This document shows positions 28,720-41,500 of a stretch of 64,000 nt of DNA, piece by piece. How positions within the stretch are numbered: position 1 is the first letter of the stretch; the number at the start of each line of letters is the position of its first letter. Origin of the DNA: Certhia americana. Taxonomy: Eukaryota > Chordata > Aves > Passeriformes > Certhiidae. The notes under the pieces were generated by a model. The model was not told the origin of the DNA, made no database searches, and was given only the letters and a program-made list of their open reading frames with translations. The stretch is from positions 55,308,683 through 55,372,682 of the forward strand of contig CM031857.1 in assembly GCA_018697195.1 (NCBI GenBank). The letters run 5' to 3'. Position numbers and translations under genes: made by a program.

Positions 28720-28738
28720 TTCCGTTCTTCCTTGATTT
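28720..28738 (-). CDS. GTF2F2: GTF2F2 microexon (19 nt)
   Basis: A 19-nt exon between a pyrimidine-rich TTTTTCAG acceptor and a consensus GTAAGT donor. Its first base completes the lysine codon left by exon 2 and the rest encodes NQGRTE, matching KTQGRTEV of human RAP30. Phase enters at 2 and leaves at 0, so skipping it would shift the frame. It lies only 489 nt upstream-to-downstream from exon 2 in the transcript. Confidence 0.93.
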
Positions 28739-29227
28739 CTGAAAAAGAAAATTTTTAATATTTAATAAATATATAAATATTAAAAGATATTTAACGTTTC
28801 CATAACCTAATTCCTCAAGTTTAGCTTTCCTGATAAAAAAGCAAATTCAAATCCTAGATTTGTTATTCATCTTCACTCCTGAACTGCTCAATTTTTTGTT
28901 ATGCTGATGCTCAAGAATAAACATGAAAAGTCAGCATGTGAGGACAGAAGCAGCAAAATACACGTGTAAATAAAAGCAAATTCCACAGTTAGGTTTCCTT
29001 AAACCTAGGAAATCAAACCTCATGTAATGAGGACAGGGTGACTCCCCAGTATAATTTTGTACAGTTTATAATCCTAATCCCTACACAAGCAAATACTGTT
29101 CATGGATCAGAGTAATATGCACACTGTTGGCAAGAAACAGGATTATGTCTTAGAACAGGTGCAACACATTATTTTACACAGGTAACTTCTAAGAAACACA
29201 ACCAGTAAATGAAGAGTAAAGGCTTAC

Positions 29228-29301
29228 TTGACAATCCTTAGTTTTCCCACTTCACCTCTTCCTGAAGCTTTACTCCACTGTTGTGATAAGTATTTGGGGA
29301 C
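29228..29301 (-). CDS. GTF2F2: GTF2F2 coding exon 2
   Basis: 74 nt between a TTAG acceptor and a GTAAGC donor. It encodes VPKYLSQQWSKASGRGEVGK then LRIV, ending with two bases of a lysine codon that the next exon completes. This is the conserved RAP30 segment following WLVK, with the hallmark PKYLSQQW, part of the RAP74-dimerising barrel. The intron separating it from exon 1 is about 6.4 kb and carries a CR1 fragment (29439-30245). Confidence 0.96.
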
Positions 29302-29438
29302 CTAAGAAAAGACAACAGATTTCAAGAAAAGCAAATTTTTCAATTCTATACAAACTGTGTATGTGTAAACATTTTAACTGCTTTTACCCTGACCCCTTCA
29401 AAATAAAGTATGAGCTAAATATAGTAGACAATAGAGAG

Positions 29439-30245
29439 CCATAGATGGCTTTGGTTGGCAGGAGCCCTAATGGACATCTAATCCAAACCCCATGCAATGT
29501 GTAAAGACATCTACACCTAGATTGATTTGCTCAGAGCTCCATCCAACCTGACCTTGAATGCTTCCAGGGATGCCACAACCACAACTTGCCTGGGCAGCTT
29601 GTGCCAGTGCCTCACCCCCCTCATCATAAAACACTTCTTCCTTAGATCTAGCCTAAATCTATCTACCCTCCTCTCACTTAAAACCATTACTCCTTGTCCA
29701 ACTGCTATAGGCCCTATTAAAAAGTCTGTCCCCATTGTTCTCATCAGGCCCCCTGAAGCACTGGAAGGCACCTGTAAGGTCTCCCTGGAGCCTTTGCCTC
29801 TCTAGGTTGAGCAGACACAGAGCTCTTGATCTGTCTTCACAGAAGAGGTGCTCCTGCTCTCTGATCATCTTTGTGGCCTCCTTTGCACCTGCTACACCAG
29901 GTCCACATCCTTCTTATGCTGAGGGCCCCAGAGCAGAACACAGCAATCCAGGGAGGGTCACACCAAAGAGGAGCAGAGCAGAGCAGAGCAGAGGGACAGA
30001 ATCCCCTCCCTTGACATACTGCCCAAGCTGCTTTTGTTGCAGCCCTGGACAGATCTGCCTTTCTGGGCTGCACGTGCACATTGCTGGGTCATGTCCAGCC
30101 TCTCATCTGCCAGCACCCCCAAGTCCTTGTCCTTAGGGCTGATCTCAGCCCTTTCCTCCCTCACCTTGCACTGATACTAGTGCAGGACCTTGTGCTTGGC
30201 CTTGTTGAACTTAATGAAGCTCATGCAAGCCCACTTCTCAAGCTG
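29439..30245 (-). mobile_element. CR1 LINE fragment in GTF2F2 intron 1
   Basis: About 800 bp in antisense orientation on the given strand, so the same transcriptional sense as GTF2F2. Recognised by ACACTTCTTCCTTAGATCTA, CCTTGTCCAACTGCTATAGG, GGTCTCCCTGGAGCC and ACCCCCAAGTCCTTGTC. It contains a short GAGCA tandem run near 29970. Coding capacity is lost. Confidence 0.92.
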
Positions 30246-30305
30246 TTATATACATATACATCCACAGATACATACATACATATATATATATGTGTGCATA
30301 TATAT
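30246..30305. repeat. AT/ATAC-rich simple repeat
   Basis: Mixed TACATA and TATA units at the 5'-truncated end of the CR1 copy 29439-30245. Confidence 0.9.
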
Positions 30306-33300
30306 TCTGCTAGAGCAGCAAGAATAATATAGCACAAAAATAACACCAACGTAGAGTCTTAAATGAGAGAAAAACCTTAGTAACTTCAATCTCAAATACT
30401 ACTATCCAATCATAAAAGGCAGAAAAAACCAGCATTATGTTCTTAAACTAAGGAGTCTTGATACTTATAGGTTAAAATGATACTTTTAAATATTTAGTAG
30501 AAATTATCATCTCTCTGGGAAAAAAAATCAACCAACCAATCACAGTAATGAGAAGTTAAGACAATTTCTGCTGCGAAGGGAAAGCTTAGAGTCTGGGAAC
30601 CTTAGACATGTTGAGCAGCAGACCATAGCCTACTGCCATTCCTCCAACAGCAGAACCACCCTAGGCAAATCTGTCTGCCATCACTCATTCCCAGCTCTTC
30701 CCTGCACTGGGCAAAGTCTTTGTGCAGCTGGTCAGTATATGGAAAGAGCAGACTGATCTAGCTAGGAGGAGTGGGTGACTTCTACGTTTTAGCTGTGCTG
30801 ATTCTGTCTTTAGCAGGTGGAACAACCAAAGCAGCTCCCCAACTCATTTTCCAGAACAACTGCACAAAGCAGTGATTAGTCCAGGGACAGGAACAACACC
30901 TGCATAAATTGAGGATTAAAAGCTGCTGCAGTGCTCTTACCTCACCTACACACTAATTCCTTCAGTTGCAAAGGCTGTGGTATCTGAATCATTGGGTGAC
31001 CTGGGCTCAAAATGGACAATAAAGGCCTCTGGCAAGGAGCACACTCCTCAGAACTTTACAGTCATGTTCTTTACTGGCACAGCAAAGTCTATCCGGGCTC
31101 ACACAGTCCACAGCTACTGAAAACATCTGCCCACATTGAAAAATAGTGTGAGGCACAGCCAGTAAGAAAGAGAAATGCACTAAGCTGTGCCTGGGGCACT
31201 TTCTGTTTCAAGCAGGAAAGCAGCACTTTGAAGCCTAATCTTTGTCTTTAGCATAGAGTAAAACTAAGACAAGCTGGGGAGAAAAAGAGCCTCTTCCAAT
31301 AACTTGCTTAACAGGAACAAGCTCCTAACTTCCTAAAGCTCAAATTAAACCAACACTAACTTGACATTTATCAGTTCTTCAAGAACTCCAGAAGACATCT
31401 TGGAACCAGTGCTCACAGCACCCCATGAAGCACACGTGGAAAAACTACAAAATCCAGATGCCACCAACTGCTCAAACAAACTAAATGGCAGTTCAGGTTC
31501 CCATAAAGTTCAGAAAACCTTGGCCAAAAATATCACAAAAGTGCAACAGAATGCAATGATTTGACACAATCTACTGATACATGTTTTTTCAGTTTTCAAA
31601 ATAGTAACTTTCTACAGCAGATTCCATGCCAGATCAGATACAGTTTTCTTTCTAAAATCAAGATAAGTGCTATGACATGCTCCAGCTGACTCAACAGAAC
31701 TATTATTATGTGCTTGCACCTAATCTCTGTACTGCCAGCTAATAGGGTAGATGCACATTCAGTATGAGTGGATAAGCAGTAAAGGGCTCTCATGGTGTTA
31801 AAATCACTGACTTGATTTTTACATTCAGACTGGGAATCTAATCAGATAAAGAGGTTGCAAATCAATCATACTCCTTTCAGCTGCATGGGGAAGTCACAAA
31901 GAGTGCATTTAATCATCTTTCTGCTGGCCTACCTGCAGTCAAGGTCTATGAAGAGAAAGACAAAGGGTTATGAAGGACTGTGATCAAAGGATTACTTCCA
32001 GCTATCCATAGGTACTTCAGATAAAACCACAAACCCACATACTAATGATGTAAACAATCAGCAAAGACTAAATGAAGTCTCAAATGCCATAGACATCTTA
32101 TTTTGCACCTTTCTTTTAACTTTAACATAGTAATTATGGTAAACAGTCAGGTTTCAAAGTCCTAACAATCCTTGAAAGAACACACAGAAAACAAGAGCAA
32201 CCTGTTTTTTACAGGGCAGAATTTTCACAGACCACACAGCAGGATTTTGAAAAATAGATAGCCACAGAAGGAGTGATCTGTGGACAGAGTGCCTGCCCAA
32301 CTGAAATGCCACTGAATACAGCCTTTCAGGACAAGTGTCTTTATTCTGGGATTTGCAGGCAAGAACAATCTTCTCCCCAAAAAAGAAAAAAAAATACAGT
32401 TTAATCACTAGAACAAATCTAACATACTAAGGAGCATCACTTCAAGACCTCTTCCCACTGCTGTCCTTCCCCTGCTACTCACATCACTCAACCACCCAGG
32501 CTGCAGCACACAAGGCACACTGCAGGCAGTGCAAGACACAAGGGTCCCTGCTCCACTCACCTTTCAGTTTGGGCACAGCCTTCTACCCACCTTTAGAAGG
32601 GAACACACAAGTAGACCCTATCTGTAACAAACTACTTCCACTTTTCTGCAAAAAACTAAATTAGCTCTTTCTCTATATAGCAATCCATATGCAATGCATA
32701 CAACAGAAACTAAGGCTAATGACAGATTTTATGTTTTAATTTTTCTTTGAATATACAAAACATAAGTAAATAAAGATAACATCTTTCTAGTTATAGAACA
32801 ATGCAGAAGATTCAATAAAAAATCTGACCAACACACTCAGGGAACAAGAAATTAACATTCTAATGGCTAACACTAAATGGGCTTCATTTTACCACAAGTA
32901 CATAACCAACTACTTTTACTATTTCTCTACCTTAGCTTTCACTGAAAACACAGACATAAAAATCCAGTTGCTTTCTGGATTTGTACTAAAGCAATTCACT
33001 CTTTATGGAATCACCTCCTTTTACTGCTCATGCTTCTAAAATACTCATCACTACATGTTTTTATTGCCTGTTAAGTAGTCTCTCTGGAATATCTCCTGTG
33101 CTAGCACAATGCATGCTAAAAGGAAATCAAATAAGCCAGGTTTTTTATTCCATCAGAACTGAATGCTCTCACCCTCAAAGGAAGGATAAATTCAGCCTTG
33201 TTGTCCTACCTACTGAAGATAAAACGTACAGGAACTCTGCACTGTCTTGCCTCTGAGTTGGAAAACAGATGTGGTTGTTTCCAAGTTCAAGTCCAAAGGA

Positions 33301-35254
33301 AATCAAAGGATAAAATCCTGCATACCCCATGTTATGGTCTATCAGTGTTAGCATATTTTCAGTATTTTTTACTATCATTACTATACAAGAAGACAAACAT
33401 AAGTTCAGAACACAGGCGTGAAGAACTGCATCGACATTTACTTGGAAGAGTAATACTCCAGCTTTCCTTTCAATCCTGTTTTCTCATTAAACAGAGTGAC
33501 ACCAACTGTAAGCACACATGTGCCTGAAAATTCCTTGCTTCTGGAAACAACAAACTATATCAGACTAAATGACAGGGAAGTTCAGTATCGTGTCTCCAAA
33601 TGCAGCCAATGGCAGTTAATTCAGGAGGAACATATGAAGAAAAGATATTTCCCCAGCATGCTCTTCTAATTTCTAGGGTGTTTTATCAGACATGGGGTTT
33701 GGCAGCATATTACTTTTTAATCTCTCAATTCCATTTTCGTGCCTGAATTTGACTAACTGTGTTTGAGCTTCTATGAAGTTTTGACACGCAGAACTTCTAC
33801 TTGAAAGAAGTTACAAAATTTAACTATGCACTGTGCAAAACAGTACCTCCTTTTCTCATGCTGAGACCCCTCAAGGAATTCATCTCATGCACCTCTAATT
33901 CCTGTGTTTGAACTGATTCTTTCCTGTTCACCTTTGCCTATTCACTTCTTCCTTACCCACCCACGATATTATTCATTGCTTCAAATCTCCACCAGATTTC
34001 CAAATGAATCCTCTAGCCAGCCTAAAAGGTAACAATGTACTTAGGAGTTCCCTCCATAGCCATCACTCCTTGTCACCAAGACCAGACCTGGTGCTCTCCT
34101 CTGAACTGTTCCCAGGTCCACTGTACACCTTCCACAGCAGCAGGCATGAGACCATGGCTACACAGAGCATCCCAGATAGAGGCAACATGATGGTACAATA
34201 ACATTTTCTCTTTTGTTTTCTGTGTCTTTTGTAATCATGTCCAATGTTGACTCTGCTCATTTGACATGTTCTTATAGTTATTGCCATGACAGAAAAAACC
34301 ACTCCTCCTGAATGACAACAACCAGCAGAAACCCAACTGCTGCATACATATAATTAGGAGAGTTTTTCTCTATGCACGCCCGGTTAGATCTTTCAACTCT
34401 TAATTTCATCTGCCATTTCATCATCCTGTCACTCAGCATGTCATGATCTACTTCTGCAGCTTTCTGCTGCCAGCATTCATTGACAGTGCCCAGGAAAAGC
34501 TACTACAATTAGAGCACTTGCAGTGTTCACTGGGGCTTCATGACACCACACACTCAGGTGTCAGTACAGAAGAGGAAGGCAGATGCAGCAACCTGCCCAC
34601 CAAAAATCCTGCACAGCAAAGCAGGACTTTTCCTCAACCATTTTTAAGGGCCACAGTAAGAAGTTTTGGTAGAAGTATGATGGTGTTACACCCCCCTCAC
34701 CATCCATGACAAGTATTTGGGTACCACCCTGTCCCTAGGTTCTTTCAAGTTGGTGGTCTGAATCTATTCCTAAAGGAGAAAGGGGAGGAAGGAACTGTTT
34801 CTCCCAAGAGAGAAGAAACATAGGTTTAGGAAAAGAGGAGCAAGCACAGGGGGGACTTGAACCAAGCAGGACACATGCTTCGCCATCAGCTTCAAGTTCC
34901 TCTTTCTGACACAATGCTTGCTATTGACAAGAAAATGTCTTGATGGCAAAAGACTCCAGGGAACAGAGCAGTGCCAGCCTGTTAGAGGTGGCACCAGACT
35001 GGAGTGTGGCCCTGCACCCAACAGGTTTGATTTGACACCTTTGCCACCTTTTCACAGCCCCTCCACTCCAGCTGTATTTCACTAGCACCAAAGGGAGCTG
35101 TAATGACAAGGCACTGGCATCCACTTTCCTTGTTGGATGTGGACAGTTTTTTAATCAGATGTGAATCCACGCGCACTCAAAACTTTTTCCAACTCTCAAA
35201 GTTTAGGGGAATAAAAGTTATACTGCCATGTTTGTTGCTTGTCACAAACCACTA

Positions 35255-35476
35255 GCAAGGACAAGAGAGAGATGTTTTACTGTGAGGGTGGCGAGGCACT
35301 GGCACAAGCTGCCCAGAGAGGCTGTGGATGTCCCATTCCTGGAAAGGTACAAAGCCAGGCCAGATAAAGCCTTGAGCAACCTGGTCTAGTGGGAGATGTC
35401 CCTGGCCACCGCAAGGAGGGTTGGGACTGAATGATTTTTAAGGTTCATTCCAATCCCTTAACATTCTGATTCTGTG
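35255..35476 (+). mobile_element. CR1 LINE 3' fragment next to the GTF2F2 island
   Basis: 5'-truncated CR1 tail with TTTTACTGTGAGGGTGGCGA, GCTGCCCAGAGAGGCTGTGG, GAGCAACCTGGTCTAGTGG and an ATTCTGATTCTGTGG end. It lies inside GTF2F2 intron 1, close to the first donor site. Confidence 0.92.
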
Positions 35477-35539
35477 GCAGCTCCCCGGTAGCCCAACTTT
35501 TCCTGCCGTGTCTCCTTTACTCAGCAGGCATCCGGGCTC

Positions 35540-35990
35540 AATCTGTCCCCGAGAAGGGAACAGACACAATGGCTGTCCCGGGCCACAGGGCGAGCCTGAC
35601 GCGGGTAATCCCGGCCTCAGGGCGCCCATCCCGAGCACGGCGGGGCGGGGACGAACGGAGGGGCCCGGCTGCCACAGGCCGCGCTGGGCCGGGCCCGGGG
35701 CGGCGGCGGCGGCTCCTCACCTTCACCAGCCACATGCCCGTGTTCTGCTTGGCGCCGGTGAGGTCCAGCTCGCCCTTGTCGCTCATGGCGGGGCAGCGGC
35801 CGGGCCGGGAGGCGGACGAGGCGAGCGAGCGGCGAGCGGCAGCGCAGGGCAGCGGCACACGGCGGCTCGTGAGGGACAAACCTCTTCCGCTCGCACTGCA
35901 CGGCGGGGCGGGCCCGCGCCGCGACAGGGCCGCGGGTTCGGGTCCCCGCCCTGGCCGGGCCGCGGGGCGGGACCGGTGATGGCCCCAGAA
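35540..35990 (-). promoter_or_regulatory. GTF2F2: CpG island promoter of GTF2F2
   Basis: A sharply GC- and CpG-rich block in otherwise AT-rich DNA, with several GGGCGG-type (Sp1-like) boxes, for example near 35643 and 35905. It covers the first GTF2F2 coding exon and the DNA upstream of it, where a housekeeping transcription start would be expected; the start site itself is not visible. The island is hemmed in by CR1 fragments on both sides (35255-35476 and 36001-36545). Open frames inside it on both strands are by-products of high GC. Confidence 0.85.
35721..35786 (-). CDS. GTF2F2: GTF2F2 (TFIIF beta / RAP30) coding exon 1
   Basis: Encodes the first 22 residues, MSDKGELDLTGAKQNTGMW followed by LVK, then a GTGAGG donor at 35720. 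This matches the RAP30 N-terminus (human begins MAERGELDLTGAKQNTG). RAP30 is the small subunit of TFIIF: with RAP74 (GTF2F1) it binds RNA polymerase II, delivers it to the promoter and suppresses non-specific DNA binding. The N-terminal part dimerises with RAP74 through a beta-barrel; the C-terminal winged helix is not in this window. The start codon is the one in the CpG island with the conserved family N-terminus. Exons in the window run right to left: 35721-35786, 29228-29301, 28720-28738, 27024-27168, and a possible extra exon 20238-20276. The reading phases join correctly throughout. Coding sequence visible without the extra exon is about 101 residues of roughly 249. Confidence 0.96.
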
Positions 35991-36000
35991 AGTTCCAGTG

Positions 36001-36545
36001 TCACAGAATGTCCTGGGCTCCAGGGCACCCCTAAGGACCATCGCGTCCAGCTCCCGGCCCTGCACAGGACATCCCCAAGGGTCACACGAAGTGCCTGAGA
36101 GCATTGTCCAAATGCTTCATGAACTCTGTCAGGCTGGTGCAGTGACCGCTTCCCTGGGGAGCCTGTTCCAGTGTCCAACCACCTTCTGGGTTAAGAACCT
36201 TTTCCTGATATCCAGCCTAAACCTCCCCTGACACAGCTTCAGGCCATTCCCTGGGATCCTGTCACTGGTCACCACAGAGAAGAGATCAGTGCCTGCCCCT
36301 CCTCTTCCCCTCATGAGGAAGTTGTAACTGCAATGAGCTCTCCCCTCAGTCTCCTCCAGGCTGAACAGACCAAGGGACCTCAGCTGCTCCTCACACAGCT
36401 TCCCCTCAAGGCCCTTCACCATCCTCATGGCCCTCCTTTGGACACTCCCTAACAATTTAATGTCTTTCTTACATTGTGGCACCCAAAACTGCCCCCAGCA
36501 CTCGAGGTGAGGCTGCCCCAGCTCAGAGCAGAGCAGGAACTTATT
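36001..36545 (-). mobile_element. CR1 LINE fragment just upstream of GTF2F2
   Basis: Antisense-oriented CR1 3' region: CCTGTTCCAGTGTCCAACCA, CTTTTCCTGATATCCAGCCT, CTCCAGGCTGAACAGACC and CTCCTTTGGACACTCCCT. Its 3' terminus abuts the GTF2F2 CpG island about 215 bp upstream of the ATG. Confidence 0.92.
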
Positions 36546-37055
36546 CCCTCCTTGCATCAGAAGAGTTATCCCAACATGCTGAACAAAGACAGCAGCGTGC
36601 AAATGTTCTAGGGGAACAGGAGGAGAGAGGAGGCACTACCATGACAGTGCCCTTCTGTGTGGGAGGGAAATGGTGGCTAAAGGAGCATCTCCTGTGAAAG
36701 GGATCAGAGCACCATGTGTGCCCAAAGGCCATGAAAGTGAGGAGAACACAGCTGGTGACTTGTTTACTGGAAATAAAGAGTAAAGAATTAATCTTAGCTT
36801 CCTGGAAAGGGAACTCATGAGAAAGTGAACAGGCTGTCCAAATATAGGAGGGCATCTCAGACACAAAATATCCCATGTCAGGAGAGAGAAAGCGTCTGCC
36901 CTCCTGCTTTGAAATGGGGGTATCTGGTATTTGGATGGCTGAGAAAAACCTAAGTCCTTATTTTACTACTGTCTCTACCCCTGGGCAAGTTTTCCCCCTT
37001 TGCAGTTTAACCTTGTTATCTCCTTTCTATCCCCTGTGGGCACAAGAAAGACATG

Positions 37056-37230
37056 GACTTACTGGAGACACTGGCACAGGCTATTCAGAGAAGTTGTGGA
37101 TGCCTCATCCCTGGCAGTGTTCAAGGCCAGGTTGGCCAGGGCTCTGAGCAGCCTGGTCTAATGGAAGGTGTCCCTCTCCACTGCAGGGGTTTGAACGAGA
37201 TGGTCTTTAATGTCCTATGATTCTATGGCA
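37056..37230 (+). mobile_element. CR1 LINE 3' fragment
   Basis: Short tail copy: GACACTGGCACAGGCTATTC, GAGCAGCCTGGTCTAATGG, GAGATGGTCTTTAATGTCC and TATGATTCTATGG. Confidence 0.9.
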
Positions 37231-38015
37231 TTTTATTATCTTTCTCTCTTCTTTACTTTATCCTTTTACTGAGATGTAGCCCTTTGATTTGCTTCCTCTC
37301 ATACTATATAACTTCAGTTTGTTCAATTCTGTCTCATAGATCTATTTTCTAGCCCTCTGGTTATGACCACTGCTCTCTGAATTCACCCCAGTACAAGTTT
37401 ACATCCTCTTTGAAGTCTGGTTGCTCAACGGTGAAGTTGTACTCTACTGAATCTGCACCAGCAGCAAGCAGAGGGTTTTTTTCTGATACAATATGCAAGA
37501 AATTGCTCATCTGGCTCACAAAAAAATGATCTCAGTACAGATATGATAGTCTGCATTTCTAATTATAGACAAGCATCTAGGTAACCAAGGAGGACAATGT
37601 TTTTATATGTATCTGAAGCAATAACAGCTAACACTGAACCATTAGAATGGTTAGGATTTGTTACATTTAAAATTAATTGCATTTTAAAATTGCTTTTGTT
37701 TTTACATTGGAACTGTGTTTTTCTCCAGAACTCAGCTGGGAGGGTGACCTGGGAGAGATCTTATATTATTAGTCAACTTGCACTGAAAATTCAGTTTTCT
37801 TTAAGACAACCTTACATAGACCCACTAGAGGCTCTTCAAATGCTAATAAAAATGGAAGTGATTGCATCTCAACAGTTGTAATACCAGCCTTATTTTCTGG
37901 GACTGTGTCACCCCCAAATATTGTAGGTCTAAGACCCTTTGGCTTTGTTCACCTGGCAAAAGAGTGGATCTAGACAGACAAACACCATTGCCTTACAGTC
38001 TGCTTTGGATCCTGC

Positions 38016-38567
38016 TCATAGGAACATAGAACCTTTTAGGTTGAAAAGGACCTTAAAGACCACCTAGTTTCAAACACCCTGCCCTGGGCAGGGACACTTT
38101 CCGCTAGACGAGATTGCTCAGGGTTCCATCCAACACGGCCTTGAACACTTCTAAGCATAAGGCATCCACAATTCCTCTGCACAATTTCTTCCAATGTTTC
38201 ACTACCCTCATTTAGAAACATGTCTTTCCTGATGTCCAATCTAAACCTACCCTCTTTAAAACCATTGCACCTTGTCCTTTCACTACAGACCCTGTATAAA
38301 AAGTGTCTTTTTTTCTTTCTTTCTTGTAAGCCCCTTTAATGTACTGAAAGGCTGCAAAAAGGTCTCCCTGGGGCTTCTGCTTCTCCAGGCTGAACACACA
38401 CAAACCTCTCAACCTGTCTTTATAGGAGAGGTGCTTCAGCCCTCTAACCATTTTAGTTTCTTTCCTCTGGACCTAATCCGATAGGTCTGTGTCTGACTTG
38501 TGCTGGGAACCCCAGGGATGGATGCAGGACTCCAGGAGGTATCTCAAATGTTCCCCCAGGATAAACG
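38016..38567 (-). mobile_element. CR1 LINE fragment
   Basis: About 550 bp, antisense. It has GGTTGAAAAGGACCTTAAAG, GTTCCATCCAACACGGCC, TTCCTGATGTCCAATCTAAA, AAAGGTCTCCCTGGGGC and CTCCAGGCTGAACACACAC. The source ORF is broken. Confidence 0.92.
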
Positions 38568-41500
38568 CTAAATTAACAATGAAGTTGTCCCTTTGCCACT
38601 GTTCCCAGCTCAGTCTGTGTACTCAGATCACATGCACCACCACATTTCAAAGAGAAAAAAACAGTGAAATGGATGCCTCTAACAGGGGTGACATTTGCAG
38701 CAAAGCAGCATCGTGAGGGTTCAGATGAGCCTGTGCTCCACCAGATGGAAGGAGAGGAGTTCCATTTGCAAAGAGCCCAGCAGCAGGCGACAGGAGCATG
38801 GCTGACCACCTCAGGACTCCTTAGAGAGGGAAACCAAGAGCAGTCATCACTCATATTCCAAGCATAAATGACAATAGCAAAATCCTCTGTAAAAGCCTGA
38901 CAATTGGGGTGGCTCAGCTGGCAACCCAGAGGGGAAGGCGGCCAGGCAAGAGATCTCTCCTGGCTTCCTCCAGGCAGCCTTTCCACAGCTGTTTCCATGG
39001 AAACTGAATTTAAAGGGACAACAAGCAGGAAAAATAGTGCATTTTCACTAATTCCTCATTTAAAATCTCAACCTTGTGTTTGCCAGGGACACATTTAGTG
39101 CCATGGAGGAGGATCCAGGGGCCAGCTGCTAAGCCACAGAGCTGTGCGTTAGTCACCTATTTTCTTCTTGCTTGCATGGAAATAGATATGTCTGAGAAGA
39201 GAGATTCAGACTTGCACAGCTTTTCTCTCTTCATTTTCCCCTTGTCCAACTAGGTGAAATGAAGAGTTGGCAGTGTCATCAGCAGCCACACAAAATTTCT
39301 CTTCATCCATTTTGGGAATGGGCTAATCAATGCAGCCTAGTGGTACTGGGTGAAAATGGGCAGAAGATGCAAAAGGCCTGATGCTGCCCTGTTGAAGCTG
39401 ATGGGAGTTTTGCATTTAGGAACCCATGTGCTTTCCTTAAAGCCCAGCAAGATCTAGGGAAGATGTGTTCCTGGGAGCTGGTGGTCCCACAAGACATCAG
39501 GGATGGAAACCATCAGAGAGGTTTCCACATGCTGGAGGAGCTGAGTGCTGCCCACTGAGTTCAGCTCCATACACAGAGCTGGGCTGGGCCTCCATGGGGT
39601 CAAAATATTTTGGGTCTAGAGCCAGAGCTGAGATCCGCTGTGAGGCACAGAGGGAGTCTCCTGCAGAAGCTATTTTGATTTGGGAGCATTGAGCAAGTAA
39701 GATTATTTCACCAACAGCTGATGCTCTAATGTCACTCATTTCTGCCTGCCAATCTCCTTACCAACAAATTAAGGGAAGTAGGGAACTCATGTTGGAAGAG
39801 GAAAACTAATGGAGGGTGATTGTTAGAATGTTGCTTGTCCTACCTTGTAACAAGTACAACACAGCCTCAGCGGAGCTCTGCCGGCAAGCAAAGCTCTCTC
39901 CTGTATTCTGAATACCTGAATTTTCAGCCAGCAAAGACCTCATGGTCAAGGATGCAAGAATTAAATCTCAAAACTACCATTATTGCTTGAACTACTTGAG
40001 TGAGAGGAAGGCAAACTTTTGCCATCTTCAACTGTAATGCATCATTCTCTTATTTGTGGTGCAGTTGATCTATGTAAGCTGGAAAAAAGAGAAGAAATAA
40101 TCTGCAAAGACGAAAAGAGCATGTGGGCAGGTCATGATAATTTATTTTGGAGCAAGAGAAAAGAAATTCTGTGTAATTTATTCCCAAAACAGGGAATACA
40201 GCCCATCAAGCTGCATATCTATTTCCTGAGGCAGCAAAGAATTCTCAGTGTGTCTTTTTAAGACAAAAATGTATGTTGCAGCTTTTGTGTTTTCAAACTG
40301 CTTTTGAGCAACATGTTAATAACAGACTTGTTTACTCCAAGCTGTTCTGTGGCAGAGAGTTGGAAAACATCAAGCGTAGGGCTGAGCTCCTAGTCCTAGG
40401 GACTATGAAATCTTCAACATGCCACTTCTGCTGCAAAACACAACACAAAAGGGCAGTTCTGCACAGAGGGCAGCCTTCATTCATTAATTAATAATTTAAA
40501 ATTCTTTCTATATTTTATCTGTATAAAACATTCTGGTTTTATCTATGCTATGTATTGGAGGACACTTAGTTTTCATGATAATGGTACTGCACCTCCACTT
40601 GCAGTTCCAACCCATACCATATCTTCCATCATATTAAGAATGTGCAGTGAATTTGACTGTTGGCAACTTGGACTCTTGCTTGTTAGGATTTTCGCCATAT
40701 CAAGGAAGGAGTGGGAGTGGGGGAAGAGAGAGAATTGAAAGGCGCAACTGCAAATTATTTTTTTCAAAGGAAGATTATACTTGTCAGAGAACTTCATATA
40801 CTTGGTTCAAACCTAATTTAAAATAATTTCTTTTGAAATTATCATAAAATTGGCATTATATCTGTAACTCAAGGTACTTTTTTTGTGCCTTTCGGACATA
40901 AAGAAGTATTACCTAGCCTTTTTCACCAGTGTCCCTCAAGAAGGAGCTTTAAGCATGCAACATTTTCAACCTAATAAAAGTACAGAGCTAGTGTGAGGTC
41001 TCAGCAACTTGTTTTCTAAAGTGCCTTTTCATTGTAGGTGTATAGAAAATGCTACATAGAACTGAGTTTTACCTGTTGTCCTGCACTCCTTGACATTTTT
41101 TCTCATCCTCTTCTCTGGTAATGTACTATCTCAGCACAAAAGGTCAGCGGCATCTACAGTCACTCCTCTCCTGGACTTCCCACTAATGAGATGGTGAAGA
41201 GCAAGGCATTTTCTGTTCAGCTACCAAAAAAATTGGTTTCAATGGTTTTATTTCCCTTGTGTTATAATTTAACAAACCTGATTCTATGCTACAGATATTC
41301 CCCTTATTTTGTAGGTATAGACAATGCACAGTCACCAAGGTATCTTATTGATGCATAAATTATCTCCTAATCAGCTACTGTTTTGCAGAGGGAGCTTCCC
41401 AGTGAGACTACGAGAAAGCTGTGTGACTAAACTGAGCAAAAAGAACATTATTGACCAAAGAACAAATCTACAATGCTCCTAAAGAAAAACAGGATACTTC

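Noticed and set aside
29517..30332. Cluster of ORFs up to 133 codons
   Set aside because: All overlap the CR1 copy 29439-30245.
35508..36178. Several ORFs of 90-196 codons on both strands
   Set aside because: They lie in the GTF2F2 CpG island and adjoining CR1 copy. Only the 66 nt at 35721-35786 is real coding sequence; the rest comes from few stops in GC-rich DNA.
36129..36602. 157-codon minus-strand ORF resembling a reverse-transcriptase tail
   Set aside because: It is the 3' part of the CR1 ORF2 in a truncated copy, not a host gene.
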